From: Chaenocephalus aceratus
Lineage: Eukaryota; Chordata; Actinopteri; Perciformes; Channichthyidae
DNA length: 64,000 nucleotides
Reading direction: 5' to 3'
Assembly (NCBI GenBank): GCA_023974075.1
Contig: CM043790.1
Coordinates: 18,553,883-18,617,882 of the forward strand
The translations under genes and the position numbers were made by a program. Under the pieces are notes generated by a model. It searched no databases, was not told the DNA's origin, and saw nothing but the letters and a program-made list of their open reading frames with translations. This document shows positions 1-11,683 of this stretch, piece after piece. Within the stretch, counting starts at the first letter, position 1; every line of letters starts with the position of its first letter.

Positions 1-3000
1 CGCTGCCCCCCCCCTGTCTTCAGAGACGCAATGTGTGTCACAGATAGAAATCTAACTCTCCGCTCCGCTCCTCATTATGTGATGTCTGCACAAGTAAGGG
101 AATGATAGATAAGTAACATGTTTTTTTAATTTGTAGAATTATTGACTTTCTGTGTTTGCATGCAGTACATACTGAGGTCCTCACACATCACCAATTATAA
201 GTCCAACGCAGGTAATGCAGAGCTTTTCTTATCTGAAACGAGGATTACTGCTAAACCTGCTTCTAAGCCCTTTAGCTCTAAAGAAGTTCAGAAAACTTTT
301 CTTGCTACTTTTAAAGCTGTTTAAATTCTTCTAATCACTTGTAGCTGTGAATAAGAATCACATAAATACAGGTTATCATATCTGTTTCTAATTCATGAAT
401 TTATCTATTGTTACTTTGGGGTGTTGTAATATTCTGATATATCATATCACACTTGATAATTTTGTGTAAATAATTCAACATTGTTTTGTGAAAGGATAGT
501 GTCTTTATGTCACAGATGGTGGATTGGCTATATGTAATGTGCGTCTAGGAGTCATTTTACTGTGATGGGAAGAAGAAGTTGAAGCGTATCCGTGGTGTTT
601 CCGTGGAAACCCATTTTGTGGCTAAAGTCTGAGAATGATGTACCGGATATGATAAATATCAGCTAATGCCCAGCAGGAAATGAAGTGATGATGTCATCTG
701 CAGAGGTTCATTTCTGTCTTTCTCACACATATATATATACATAAACACACATGCATAAACATAGACAACAATCTCTATCCAGGGCCTTTAAATCTCGTGC
801 AGTTACTCTCAAACACACACAACCGCACACAGACTAATAAAGACCAACATCGAGGTTCCTCTGATCAGCCCTTTACACGTAGCCACTCGCTCTGGTCAGA
901 GTCAGTAATAAGTGGGTTTCTAATAAGAACATTCTCCTCAGTCCTGCTGGGACATTATCTGTGTGCATACAAATGTACTTAATATGAGTGAGGATCACCC
1001 ATAGTCCTGACGTGGCATTAATCATATTTCATTGCTCACAGCTAATCTGTAATGAGATTTTCTTTCAATCAGAATGTCCGACAGCTCCCGCAGAGTTTCC
1101 CACAGACCAGATATCAAGAGAGACTTATTAGTAGCACCGAGCATGTGTGTGCAACTGTGTGCGTGTGATCATGCACCGCCGTAGTGCTCATGTCTTAAAT
1201 TGGATTATTTTAAAATGGGTGTTTATGGATTGTGTTTGAGCCTCCAGACATGCCTTCTGCCATTCATCAATCAAAATTGCACTATTTACAGTAGGTCCTC
1301 TTTTATTTTCTGAGGAACCCTGAGAACCATCCAATATAATTCCAAAGAAACGAGAAATGAGGCCTCTCTTGGAGTGATGGTTTATCATCATTTCTTCCAT
1401 AGAGGTGAGAGTAGGCATGGTTAAGGATTTTTGCGTTTTGCATCTGATCTGCAGGAACATGAATAGGTTTTTAGTCTGAATGTCATATTTCCATTGCAAA
1501 TCTCGGAAAGACATACAAATATTTGTATCCAATAGATCTCCAAGCCCATATCTTTCTTACCAGGTGTAAAGTTACTGTTGCCCCAGATCAGGGAAAATTG
1601 GGCTAGTAGTAGTGTTTATAGTGCTCATGTTTATCTGTTTTTGCAGACATGCTCGGCACTGGTGTATATTGTCAAATGTGATATACCTATTTATTTGTTA
1701 CTATAAGCAGATATAAAAAAGAAAGAGATGTGCAGGAAACTGGGTCAGGGAACTGTCAACAATATGAGACAATAGAGCAACAGGAACTGTTCATTCTCAA
1801 ACAGACAAAACTGTCACGAGTAACATGCATGCTATTATTAAATGGAAAATATATGACACCTTTTATGTGGATCTCCAATCATTGTAAAGGTTAATGTAGT
1901 CAATTAAATATTTTGAGTAGCATCATGCGCACCTTGCCTAGAGGCTGGCACTAAAAACCCAAGCTGAATAAGCCTGTAGGTCTTTCTTTCCTCCAACCAC
2001 ACCCCTGCCCTGCCGAGATAAGTGTGCTTGGCAGGAACAGATTGTGCCGCTGAAAACTCAGATTCTCAGTCAATAGAGTTATTGATAGCTTCAACAACAT
2101 TACAATTCAATATTAATTGAATATACTTAACATTAAGGTGATGACCATTGCTCCTGATGGCATTTGAAGATTCCAACGTGCCTGAATGAAAACAGACGAA
2201 ATACAAGCGTATATCACAACTTATGATTAAACCGTCAAACTAGGCAGTGCTGTATTAGTACTGTATAGAACTGTTTACAATGTTGTGACCTTCCGCCATG
2301 TTGAAAACAGATGAACCAAAAAGAATCTCTCCTCACCAACCCAACCAAACTTTCTCAGCACTCTTACATTTCTGAAAACATTATGAGGCAAAAAGTAATG
2401 CTTGTGCTTTACCTACTATAACACGTAATAATGTCTGATGTTAAAAAAAAATAGTTTTCATTGCCAGGAACAAACATCTGTTCAAAGTAACAAATAGGAC
2501 ATTTTGGATTGGAAAACCATAGCGTATAATGAGTTTCACTCTTGGTTGGAGTTCCAAGTAAAAGCTTCAAACCACCACCCATCTAATCATCTGAAAAGAC
2601 ATCAACAAAAACTGTGTGTGGACGCCACAGAGATAAAAATGTAAAACTGCTTTAGATGGGCAATCCATCACAGCGAGCAGCATGACTATGTCTGCTTTTA
2701 TTAATGTCGCCATTATGTTAGTGTATGCCGTTTGATTCAAACTCTTACAGCTGTAAAACCATCCATTGATAATGTAACTTTAACAACAATACAAACAGAC
2801 ATGAGGATAATTTTGATGGATGACCAGACTTCGAGCCCGTTTGAAGTATCTGCAGGTTGATTGTATGCCTGACTAAAATGAATAGAAACCAGTGACTGCC
2901 TTAGGGAGAGAAAAACACCTTGAACCGCATTTCATGAACGATGTAAACATGAAACTCTTTGAAATAACCACGTATTTCTGCTGAATGAGATAATCAAAAC

Positions 3001-4054
3001 AAAGAGTGTTGTTGACGATGCTTAAAGTCCACCTGTTTTGATGTTATTACAATGTAGATGCAGTTAGGATAGCAACAGCAGTTTCTGTTTTCTGTACTCA
3101 CTAAGTGTTAAAGTCAGTATGTTTTTCTACACCAAAAATGCATGCATGCTTACTACAGGATTTTTATCATTTAATATCTTTTCTCCTAACTATTTCAATC
3201 AGTTTAAATGTGCAAGTGTTGATTTATCAGAGTTCCTCTTAGTCATAACTAAATCACAGGGTCAATAGTCATATTCAGAGCAGACATTCTGACTTTCCAT
3301 AGCACAAAGCACACAGATGGAATAATGTTGTAATGATGACTCTGTTCCATTTATCTGTATGAACGTTCACAATCAGCCAGAATGCACAGGGCCTTAAAAC
3401 TAGAACACCAGATGGCACGCAGGCATTAATATTATTAGTTACACGTGTGTTTCTCCTCCCATCATATTTCAACATGACAACATGTGTATTTGAAAATAGA
3501 TAAAAGAATGATCAGTGAAAGGTAGTGGTTGTTCATGTTTATTTTAATTAGTCATGTTTTATATAATTATATCATTCAACATATATATCAAGGATCATCC
3601 TAGTGGTTTTTATCCTAGCTTCTGAAGTTAAAATATGTGCAATTACTTTATTATATTACATTTTTCTACTGTTTCTTAAAGTTGAAATGTGGAATTACTG
3701 CCCTACCTCATACCAATAAGTAAGTTGCCGGCTTCGAGATTAAATCATACATTTCTCACTGAAGAAATCAGTACTTCAAGACATAAATAATTGGTCTGTT
3801 TGGGAGACATTATAAACAATTCCAGGGTCATGGCCCGAACACAGCTAAATGGAAAGTGCCCATTATTCCAATTCAAAGAATGCTTCTATTCTTCTGGCAA
3901 AGATTTCTCCAAATGTCAGGTTTCCTGTTATTGTGTTTTTCTGCCTCTATGAATGCAACCCAAAACCCTATTCAATCTTCACCCTCACACAGCACTTTGC
4001 AATTTAAGCTCAGTTGAGAAAAACTGAACTTAGAAAAAGCGCTCTAAAGTTCTC
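1..4054 (+). other. b4galnt4 intron, upstream part
   Basis: No exon, RNA gene or confidently classified repeat was seen. Short AT/AC tracts occur near 728-755. All open frames here are short and lack family features. Confidence 0.6.
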
Positions 4055-4239
4055 ATTCATAACACTCCGTTCGATGTCTCACTATGGGATGCGCCTCATC
4101 GCGGAGCAAACAGAAGCATCAATCTCATTACGCCAATCCTGATTGGCTGGTGATCTTGACGTCAGCATCAGGGAATCCACCCCCTATAAGTAGCTTGCGC
4201 TACGTCGCATGCGTCATTCAAACACCTCTTCTCGCTTCA
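4055..4239 (+). repeat. DIRS left inverted terminal repeat
   Basis: Bases 4073-4239 are nearly identical to the reverse complement of 10179-10350, with small indels near the inner end. The outermost 36 bp (4055-4090) are complementary to the left half of the ICR (10059-10094). Confidence 0.92.
4142..4199 (+). promoter_or_regulatory. DIRS ITR promoter-like elements
   Basis: ATTGG (reverse CCAAT) at 4142-4146, the full palindromic CRE TGACGTCA at 4157-4164, and TATAA at 4195-4199 form a compact pol II promoter layout. The same sites appear inverted in the right ITR (TTATA at 10234-10238, CRE at 10259-10266, CCAAT near 10275). Activity is inferred. Confidence 0.55.
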
Positions 4240-4362
4240 GAGCACATCTCTAATGGTAGCCGGGCTAGCTTAACAGTCCACAGACTGAACCAAAAGCTAT
4301 TTTCGGTCGACGGGCGTTAGCCGGCTACCTTACTCTGCCTCGCAGAAGAGTATAGTACTAAC

Positions 4363-5127
4363 CAGAGATGGGGTCGTTACTAAAAAAAAGTAATATATTA
4401 CATATTACATATTACTTTAAAAAAAAGTAATATATTACACTACTTCGTTACTCTCTACATAAAGTAATTCGTTACCTTACTCGTTACTTTACTCGTTACT
4501 TTACTCGCAGGGCCGGCCCGCCCCTCCCTGCAGGCAGAGCACGCAGACTTCTAAAGTTTCAAATGTTCTCTTTAGTTCAGTTTCCATTGTCCCATAAGAC
4601 TGTTTTCCTATCTGACCGTGGCTGTCCTCTGTCTCCTGCTATCTGTATATTTTGCGCAGTCTATCTCTGCTCACGCTGTTGCGTCAGCGTGTTGTTCTCC
4701 TGTTCTCCTGTTGGCCATGTGTTGCACTGGAGCCAGACACCGCAAAGACTTCAGCCGAGCACGTAAGAACTGCGCATGCGTGAGTGGCAATAACTCTCCT
4801 TACCAGCAAGCGGCGGTAGTGTGTATTCATCATTCAAAACAGGCAACAACCGGAAAACAGAGAAGAAGAACAGACAACGTGTGTGATATAAATAAACAAC
4901 AGCTATGTGCGTTAGCTTAATCTTAGCATGTGTTCTTTGCAGGTGTTTGTTGAGGTTTGATTATGACTGATTTTAGAAAGTAACGAAGTAACGCGTGTCG
5001 GGGCAATGTTAGTAACTGTAGTGTGATTACTGAATTATAAAAGTAGCGCGTTACACTACTCCGGTACCGACAAAGTAATATAATTACAGTAAACGCGTTA
5101 CTTTGTAACGCGTTACACCCAACTCTG
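4363..5127. mobile_element. nested non-autonomous hAT element
   Basis: A 765 bp element inside the DIRS 5' untranslated region, flanked by a perfect 8 bp duplication GTACTAAC (4355-4362 and 5128-5135), which is diagnostic of hAT-type insertion. The ends are CAGAGATGGG and CCCAACTCTG, imperfect terminal inverted repeats, with subterminal clusters of GTTAC/GTAAC repeats on both sides. It contains no transposase. Short ORFs inside are chance. Confidence 0.9.
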
Positions 5128-5339
5128 GTACTAACACACCAGTTAGTATTATAATCAACCTCGCCATTCTTCCTCAGGAATTAAGGTAAGGTTTTGATTG
5201 TTCAAGCTAGCAACACACCTGTTGCTAGCTTGTTTTTCCCTCACTGCCGACACCACGGTAGCGAGGACGGATTTTTTCTTTTCTCTTCCACGAAGGAGAA
5301 AAGGGATTAAAAGGATATTACCACACCAGGTAATATTCT

Positions 5340-7075
5340 TTGAGGAAAAAGACCCACACCGTCCTTTTTTTCTATGGATTAAAGACAGGTTGGGAAACAT
5401 TTATCTCTCGACGTACCTGTTACGAGCGGGTCCTCTTCACGCCACGCGGCGAACAAGATGGACGCCTCTCTCCCTCACACCAGATGAGTCAGGGGTTGAA
5501 AGTGTCAGGCACAGACTCACACCAGATCTGCTCGTCCTGCCTCGGGCTGGAACACGCCCAGGAGGCCATTGACAACCCCGGCTCGTGCGGGCATTGTGCC
5601 CGCTTCACTATGAAGAGCCTCCGCCGAAGGTTAGCACGACAAGCTAGCTGTCGGGACAGGACCCCCCTCATGTCCATTGGTTTGCCGGCTGGCAATCAAG
5701 ACGCGGGGGCGTCCGCCGCAGAGATGGAGCCCCTCACTGGGTCGGTCTGGGGCTCATCGACAGCGGCAAGCCGCAGAACCGGAATCCCGCGCCATATCAG
5801 GCCGAGACCCGGTGGCGGCAAGAGACGCGGGAACGGGGCCCCACGCTTTACCAAGCTGGGCTCCCGGCTGGACCTCACCATGGTTTCACCCGTGGAAGAT
5901 GTCCTCGAGTTAAATTACATGGAGGACGAAGAGGATACCTCTGAGTTCCTCCTGTCTGACTCGGATGAGCAGGAAGACGACATCTTCATGTCATCGGCTC
6001 AGGCAGCTTCGCCCTGTCTAAGCAAGGACCTGCAGGCCGTGTGTCAGCGCGCCGCGTCCAAGCTAGAAATCCCGTGGCCCGAAATGGCCAAGGAGACCTC
6101 CAGGTCCCGTTACGAGGGGAAACGTTTTCCCCAAACAACGAGGACGAAGAGGCAACTCCTTCCGGTCTTCCCGGAGATGTTGGATGAGGTGTCGGTCTCG
6201 TGGTGAGACCGGCCCTTTAGCAACAAGGCCCCAATCCAGGGTGCCTCCTCCCTAGACTGTGACGGCATGGAGAGGCTCGGCCTGCTCCGCATACCGCCCA
6301 TGGAACCGCTGGTGGCAGCCCACCTCCTACCGAGGATGGGCCCGTCACCAAGCAGGAACCCCCACGCTGCCAGCAAAAACGGACCGATTCCAGTCAACCA
6401 TGACTGAACGGTCCTACAGAGCCGCAGCATTGTCCGCCAGGGCTCTGAACGTTTCCTCGCTGCTAACTGCATACCAAGCGGAGCTCTGTGAGGATCTGTC
6501 GAGCAATCCTGGACCGGCCACTCTGGACGAGATGGCCGCGGTCACGGACATTTGTCTCCGTGTCCAACGCTGCGCCGTCCAGCCACGGGCAAGGCAATGG
6601 GGATCATGGTGGTGCAGGAAAGAGCTAGATGGCTCAACCTCACCAACCTCCCAGACCGGGAAAAGGAAGATGTGCTTGACATGCCCATCGTTCCCGAGGG
6701 GATTTCGGCTCCGCTCTCGCTTCCATGCAGAGGAAGTGCGAGTCGAAAAAGAAGGAAGACGAGGCCCTCCACCTCTGTCTCCCTCGAAGGGTCCAGCCGC
6801 CTGCCTTCGCAACAGCGGTCCTTCGCAAACAGCGGTCCTTCGCAAACAGCGGTCCTTCGCCCAAGCTGCCCCGAACCCTGCTAGGTTTAAAGTACCAAGA
6901 CAGCAGAGGTCGCAGCCCACCCCGAGTCCCCAGCCGAGGCAGGAGACGAGGGCGAGTTGGCCTAGAAAGTCTCCGGTTCCGGCTGCAGCCCAGGCGCAGC
7001 CAATCCAGAATTTCGGCCAGCAGTCGAGGAAGAAGAAGCGGGCAGCCTGACAGCCCCTCCTTCTCCCCTCTGTGA
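5340..7075 (+). pseudogene. DIRS gag-like ORF, broken
   Basis: The first frame (5340-6206) has a Cys/His-containing start (CSSCLGLEHAQEAI, CGHCARF), acidic tracts and SRYEGKRFP, features recognised from fish DIRS gag-like proteins. It ends in a TGA at 6204-6206. Similarity continues beyond it in the same frame, then shifts frame before SLLTAYQAEL (about 6460) and again before VVQERARWLNL (about 6610). So there is at least one stop and two frameshifts. A 17-18 bp tandem repeat (about 6805-6860) interrupts the C-terminal part. Confidence 0.75.
6805..6860 (+). repeat. 17-18 bp tandem repeat in DIRS gag-like region
   Basis: The unit CTTCGCAAACAGCGGTC is present about three times, with one copy missing an A. 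It probably arose by replication slippage within the element. Confidence 0.7.
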
Positions 7076-7368
7076 CAGAGCTGGAAGTTCTTTCCCTAGC
7101 TCTAAAGTGTTCCCGCTGCCTCGAAAGATGCCTCAACGTCATCCTCAAGTCCGCATAAAACACATGTCACACCTTTGTTGTTTTTTCAATAAACCATTTT
7201 CCGCTGACGCATCCAGGCTTCGGCTCAAAAAAAATGAAAAGAAAAACAATAAACAGTCCGTTAACTATAAATCCCCTTCTGAGAGCAGCTACGGCCTCTC
7301 TCAAAAGGCGGATAATAAACGGGTCTGTGAAGGCACCACCGTCACGCGCATGCGCAGTGCCGGTGGGG

Positions 7369-8475
7369 ATTGTTGAAATGGGGTACCACCGTGTTCAGAC
7401 ACTAGAGGGCCCCATAACACAACAAATAGAGACTCAGATGGTAAGAGATGTGACATCTCCGCTGGCTCTAAGGAGCATGTGGAAGATGCTCACAACATCT
7501 GCTTGGGTTTTCAAGACAGTAACACGGGGTTACAGACTCCAATTCGCTGTCACCCCCCCTCGTTTCTCGGGCATTTTGTATTCACAAGCCCGGGGAGAGT
7601 CAGCCCATATTCTAGAAAGAGAGATCCTCTCACTTCTAGAAAAGAGGGCTATATCTATTGTACCTGCCGAGCAGAGTCAGAGTGGCTTTTATTCCAAGTA
7701 TTTCCTCGTTCCCAAACGAGGAGGGAACGGAATTTGGCCAATACTGGATTTGAGGGTTCTGAACAAATATCTAAAAAGATACAAATTCAGAATGCTCACT
7801 CACACATCTCTGCTGCGTCTCGTGCAACAAGATGACTGGTTTACATCAGTCAACCTGAAAGATGCGTATTTCCACATCCCAGTATATTATCCACACAGGA
7901 AATATCTGAGGTTCGCATTTCAGGGGATCTGTTACGAATACAGAGTACTTCCCTTCGGCCTGTCTCTCAGTCCAAGAGTGTTTGTACGATGTACGGAAGC
8001 CGCGATAGCCCCGTTAAGACAACAGGGTATTCGCCTGGCAACCTACCTGGACGCCTGGCTGCTTCTCGCACAGTCGGAGCAGGAGGCTATTACACAGACA
8101 AGTGTCCTCGTAAAGCACCTGCTCAACCTGGGTTTCATAATAAACACAGAGAAGAGCATGCTGTGCCCAGCACAGACTGCACTCTTCCTGGGTTTACAAC
8201 CTGAACTCGGTCCCCTTTACAGCCCGACTGTCAGCGGAAAGAGTGAAAGCTTTCAGAGCTTGTCTCGCTCAATTCCAGCTGCGCAAACATGTTCTCTTCA
8301 GAACATGCCTGCGGTTAATGGGGCTCATGGCGTCAGCCATCCTGGTCGTACGACTAGGACACTTACAATGAGGGAGTTTCAGCACTGGGTAGCCGCCTTA
8401 AAACTAAACCCCGCGCGTCATGGCGCGCGGAGAGTAATGGTTACTGTGAAATGCGTAACGGCACTGCGCCACTGG
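7369..8475 (+). pseudogene. DIRS reverse transcriptase, catalytically dead
   Basis: One frame covers the RT fingers and palm: SKYFLVPKRGG, ILDLRVLNKY, then motif A as VNLKDAYFHIP, motif B-like LPFGLSLSPRVF and motif C as TYLDAWLL. Family members have Asp at the first position of DLKDAYF and a YLDD box, so this copy has Asp to Asn (AAC, about 7850) and Asp to Ala (GCC, about 8052) at two metal-binding positions. Frameshifts occur near 8200 and 8360. Confidence 0.85.
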
Positions 8476-9403
8476 TTTGCACCCGACTTTTCTAGTACGG
8501 GGCGCGCCTATGGGTGCTGTCCTTTCACGGAAGGTGGTCACCACGGACGCATGTCTGACAGGTTGGGGAGGTATTTATGAAGGCCGTCCGGTGAGGGGTC
8601 TCTGGAGCAGAGACCTCCAGCGGGCGCACATAAATTACCTAGAGCTTTTAGCGGTGTTCCTCACCCTAAAACGCTTTCTGCCTTTTCTCAGAGGACACCA
8701 TGTCCTCGTGAGGACAGACAATACGACTACAATATCGTATATAAACCGCCAAGGGGGTTTGCGTTCTCTCCAGTTACACATGCTGGCACGCAAACTGATC
8801 CTATGGAGCGGCGGGCGTCTCCTCTCTCTGAGAGTGACACACGTACCGGGTGTGTTGAACCTCGGGGCAGAGCTACTGTCCAGAGGTGCACCACTTTATG
8901 CAGACTGGACTCTACATCCAAGGATTGTGAGCCAGCTGTGGGTGCGTTATGGTAGAGCCGCGGTGGACCTGTTCGCATCAAAAGAAAATGCTCAATGTCA
9001 GCTGTTCTTTTCGATGCGCTACTTAAACGCACCGTTAGGCGTGGACGCACTCGCACACATTTGGCCTTCGGGCCTTCTGTACGCGTTCCCACCCCTGGCT
9101 CTGATCCCCCAAACTCTGGCCAGAGTGAGGAGAACAACGCCACACACTTATCCTGATAGCTCCGCACTGGCCCGCTATGTACTGGCTGGCGGAGATTTAT
9201 CAGCTGCTGTGCGGGCAGCCAAGGCAGCTCCCACTACGCAGGGACATACTGTCTCAGGCGGGGGCGATCTTTCACCCACACCCAGAGCGCTTGGCCTTAT
9301 GGGCCTGGCCCGTGAGTGGTACAACCTGAATACAGTGAGACTCCCTCATAGGGTGATAAACACTATTCAGAGTGCGAGAGATTCCTACACCAGGTCTCTC
9401 TAA
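8476..9403 (+). pseudogene. DIRS RNase H and downstream domain
   Basis: After a frameshift near 8490 the frame runs open for about 308 codons. The RNase H acidic residues are visible in VTTDACLTGWGG, YLELLAVF and VRTDNTTTI, so this domain looks intact. It is followed by the typical DIRS segment with VDLFASKENAQC and FPPLALIPQTLARVRR. The frame stops at 9401-9403, at the junction of an apparent deletion into the recombinase. Confidence 0.82.
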
Positions 9404-10018
9404 GACAGTGCTGTTACTGGTCCTGGCTTCCGCCAAGCGAGCCAGTCATTTCCATGCACTATCTGTACATATTTGTTCACACACTCGGTTCACCCCAGGG
9501 CAAACGAGAGTGTTGTTGAAGCCCAACCCTGTCCTTATACCCAAGGTGGTTGGGTCATGTACCCCAATGGACATTGAGGCATTTCCTCCACCGCTGGGTC
9601 CCTCCGGGGAACAGCAGCCGGATTTGCTGTGTCCAGTTCGTGCTTACGCACCTGTATGGACAGATCAAGGGTGCTTCGTCATAATGACCAACCCCTTGTG
9701 TCCTGGGCTAACCCTTATAAGGGCAAGCCTGTTACTAAGCAACGGCTCTCCCACTGTTTTGTGGAAGCAATTGCTTTGGGGCCCATACGAGTCAGAGTTT
9801 TGCAGGCACCCTCGGGTCCGCGAGCTCTTTCGACTCAGGGTCTGGCTGCATCCTGGGCTCTGTCCAAGACATTGGTGCAAGCGGCGAGCTGGTCCTCGCC
9901 GCTCACTTTTGTCCGCCTCTTAACAGGCTGGACGTTCTGCTCCCAGTGTGACTCAAGCAGTGCTGGGCACCTGGTTGAGTCAGAGCTCTACCTGTTAAGT
10001 TTCTGGTTGGTTTGGTGA
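9372..10018 (+). pseudogene. DIRS tyrosine recombinase, truncated and mutated
   Basis: Recognised by KTVLLLVLASAKRASHFHALS (first catalytic Arg region), NPYKGKPVTKQRLSH and LAASWALSKTLVQAASWSSP. The preceding frame goes directly from TIQSARDSYTRSL to this segment, so the N-terminal core-binding domain (on the order of 130 residues in relatives) appears deleted. The HxxR box reads ALSTQG, losing His and Arg, and a frameshift disrupts the region of the catalytic Tyr. A further frameshift lies near 9640. Confidence 0.75.
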
Positions 10019-10058
10019 TTTTCGAGATAAGCTCGTCTGGCAATACGGGAGCTACAAT

Positions 10059-10156
10059 ATCCCATAGTGAGACATCGAACGGAGTGTTATGAATCAGAAC
10101 TATAGGTTACTTACGTAACCCCAGTTCTCAGAGTAACATGAAGTGAGATGTCTCAC
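10059..10156. repeat. DIRS internal complementary region (ICR)
   Basis: The left half (10059-10094, 36 bp) is the reverse complement of the element's left end (4055-4090). The right half (10098-10156, 59 bp) is the reverse complement of its right end (10341-10399). Three bases, CAG, lie between them. In the accepted DIRS model this region templates joining of the two ends to form a circular DNA intermediate. Confidence 0.9.
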
Positions 10157-10178
10157 CAGACGGCCCTCCTTGCTATGG

Positions 10179-10399
10179 TGAAGCGATAAGAGGTGCTTAT
10201 TTTGAATGACGCATGCGTTGTGGCGCAAGCTACTTATAGGGGGTGGATTCCCTGATGCTGACGTCAAGATCACCAGCCAATCAGGATTGGCGTAATGAGA
10301 TTGATGCTTCTGTTTGCTCCGCGATGAGGCGCATCCCATAGTGAGACATCTCACTTCATGTTACTCTGAGAACTGGGGTTACGTAAGTAACCTATAGTT
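10179..10399 (-). repeat. DIRS right inverted terminal repeat
   Basis: The reverse complement of the left repeat over 10179-10350, extended by a unique outer part up to 10399. The last 59 bp (10341-10399) are a perfect reverse complement of 10098-10156 in the ICR. The element end is set at ...CCTATAGTT because the complementarity stops there. Confidence 0.92.
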
Positions 10400-11416
10400 A
10401 TATCACAGGTCGGCTGTTTCTCTATTACCTCTTTTCTTATGGAGAGAAAAAAAGAGAGTTAAGAAGAAAAGGAATTGATAGAGAGAGAAGTAATGTCTCC
10501 ATACTGTAGCTCCATAACACACTCATATCTCTTATATTTCTTGACCCTGTACTGTGCTTCATTCTTCAGTGTTTCAGGGCCAGTGCCATCCAAAATTAGT
10601 TTTCCAGAAGTACATTTGTGGGTGAGGCTCGCACAGCCTGTATCTGTGTGAAAGAGAGGTGAAGTTAGAGCAAGGTTGCTGTTTGTCTGGGTTGCTGCTT
10701 TAAGTTTGAGAAATGTGGTCCCAAAGTTCCCTGCCTTATTTCTCTGCGGAGACTACTAAAGTAAAAACAAAATAAGACAATATGTCAGTGAGGGGGAGTT
10801 TTTAAACATGTGATATGAGGAAGTGTGCGCGTTGCCCCTTATGTCTCCCTGGCTGCTTGCCTACTGATTTACCTCCCGCCTCCTCTGGTGCTCTCAATAA
10901 GCAATGACTCATCGTACTGTAGGAAATCCTGTGTGTGTGTTTACATGTGTGTGTGTTTCTCATGTCTGCATGTACACGTGTACTACTCCTTCATGAGAAA
11001 GCTGAGGCACTGCACGTATTTTATCCTTGTAACAATGGCTTTGACCCTGCCATTGTTTGTGTACAGCTGATTTACCATCTGACAAGGAAGAACAGAGATA
11101 CACTCTCTTACTTTGCTACAGGACTTGCACTAATATTTTCCTCCTTTGTGGGAGCCTACTGTAAATATTTTAAAACCCTCCAATTTCCAGCTTTTCTTAA
11201 AGAATCTGGAGCATCTAAAACCCTGTGGAAGGAGATTGTTTGAATGGCTGACAGATTCAAAAGGAAATGGATCGGAATAAATGAAATGTTCATGAGCTCG
11301 GCGATGAATTTGAAACCTTTAAAACACAATATGCTGTACTCTGCTTTGGATAAAAGGCATAGTATAAATCACAAACATTTGCACAAATTGTGCATTCAAG
11401 ATGAATTTTAACAATT
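10400..11416 (+). other. b4galnt4 intron, unique sequence
   Basis: Between the DIRS element and the LINE end. I see no gene or repeat structure apart from short TG-rich stretches near 10930-10955. Confidence 0.6.
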
Positions 11417-11427
11417 ATAAATGCTTT

Positions 11428-11683
11428 CGGGCACCTAGTTAGGATGCCACCTGGGCGCCTCCCTAGGGAGGTGTTCCAGGCACGTCCAGCTGGGAAGAGA
11501 CCAAGGGGTAGACCTAGGACCAGGTGGAGGGATTATATCTCTTCGCTGGCCTAGGAGCGCCTTGGGATCCCCCAGTCAGAGCTGGTTGATGTCGCCATAG
11601 AAAAGAAAGTTTGGGGCTCTCTGCTGGAACTGCTACCCCCCCGCGACCCGACCACGGATAAGCGGGAGAAGATGGATGGATGG
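11428..11683 (+). mobile_element. 5'-truncated RTE/Rex3-like LINE 3' end
   Basis: The sense strand reads as the C-terminal end of a non-LTR retrotransposon ORF (GRPRTRWRDYI, ELLPPRDPTTDKREKMDGW, with one internal stop) and terminates in GGATGGATGGA repeats, as in fish Rex3. Perfect 11 bp direct repeats ATAAATGCTTT flank it (11417-11427 and 11684-11694), consistent with target-primed insertion. Confidence 0.85.

Larger units (their letters stand above)
4055..10399 (+). mobile_element. DIRS-type tyrosine-recombinase retrotransposon, inactivated
   Basis: About 6.3 kb inserted in a b4galnt4 intron (765 bp of it a nested hAT). The architecture is that of DIRS elements: inverted rather than direct terminal repeats (4055-4239 and 10179-10399), an internal complementary region (ICR, 10059-10156) joining the complements of both outer ends, and the coding order gag-like, RT, RNase H, post-RNase H domain, tyrosine recombinase. 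As expected for DIRS there is no target-site duplication. All coding regions carry frameshifts, stops or catalytic changes, so this copy is not autonomous. Retention of the ITRs and ICR suggests a fairly young copy. Confidence 0.93.

Noticed and set aside
1..60. Possible exon after CTTCAG at 22
   Set aside because: Acceptor-like, but the following frames hit stops quickly or show no PA14-like sequence.
4084..4320. 78-residue ORF at the DIRS left end and its inverted twin at 10100-10354
   Set aside because: They lie in the inverted terminal repeats and promoter. The duplication explains the similarity, not protein conservation.
4618..4920. 100-residue ORF inside the nested hAT element
   Set aside because: No transposase motifs; the element is non-autonomous.
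5155..9880. Minus-strand ORFs within the DIRS element
   Set aside because: Antisense of recognisable DIRS coding sequence.
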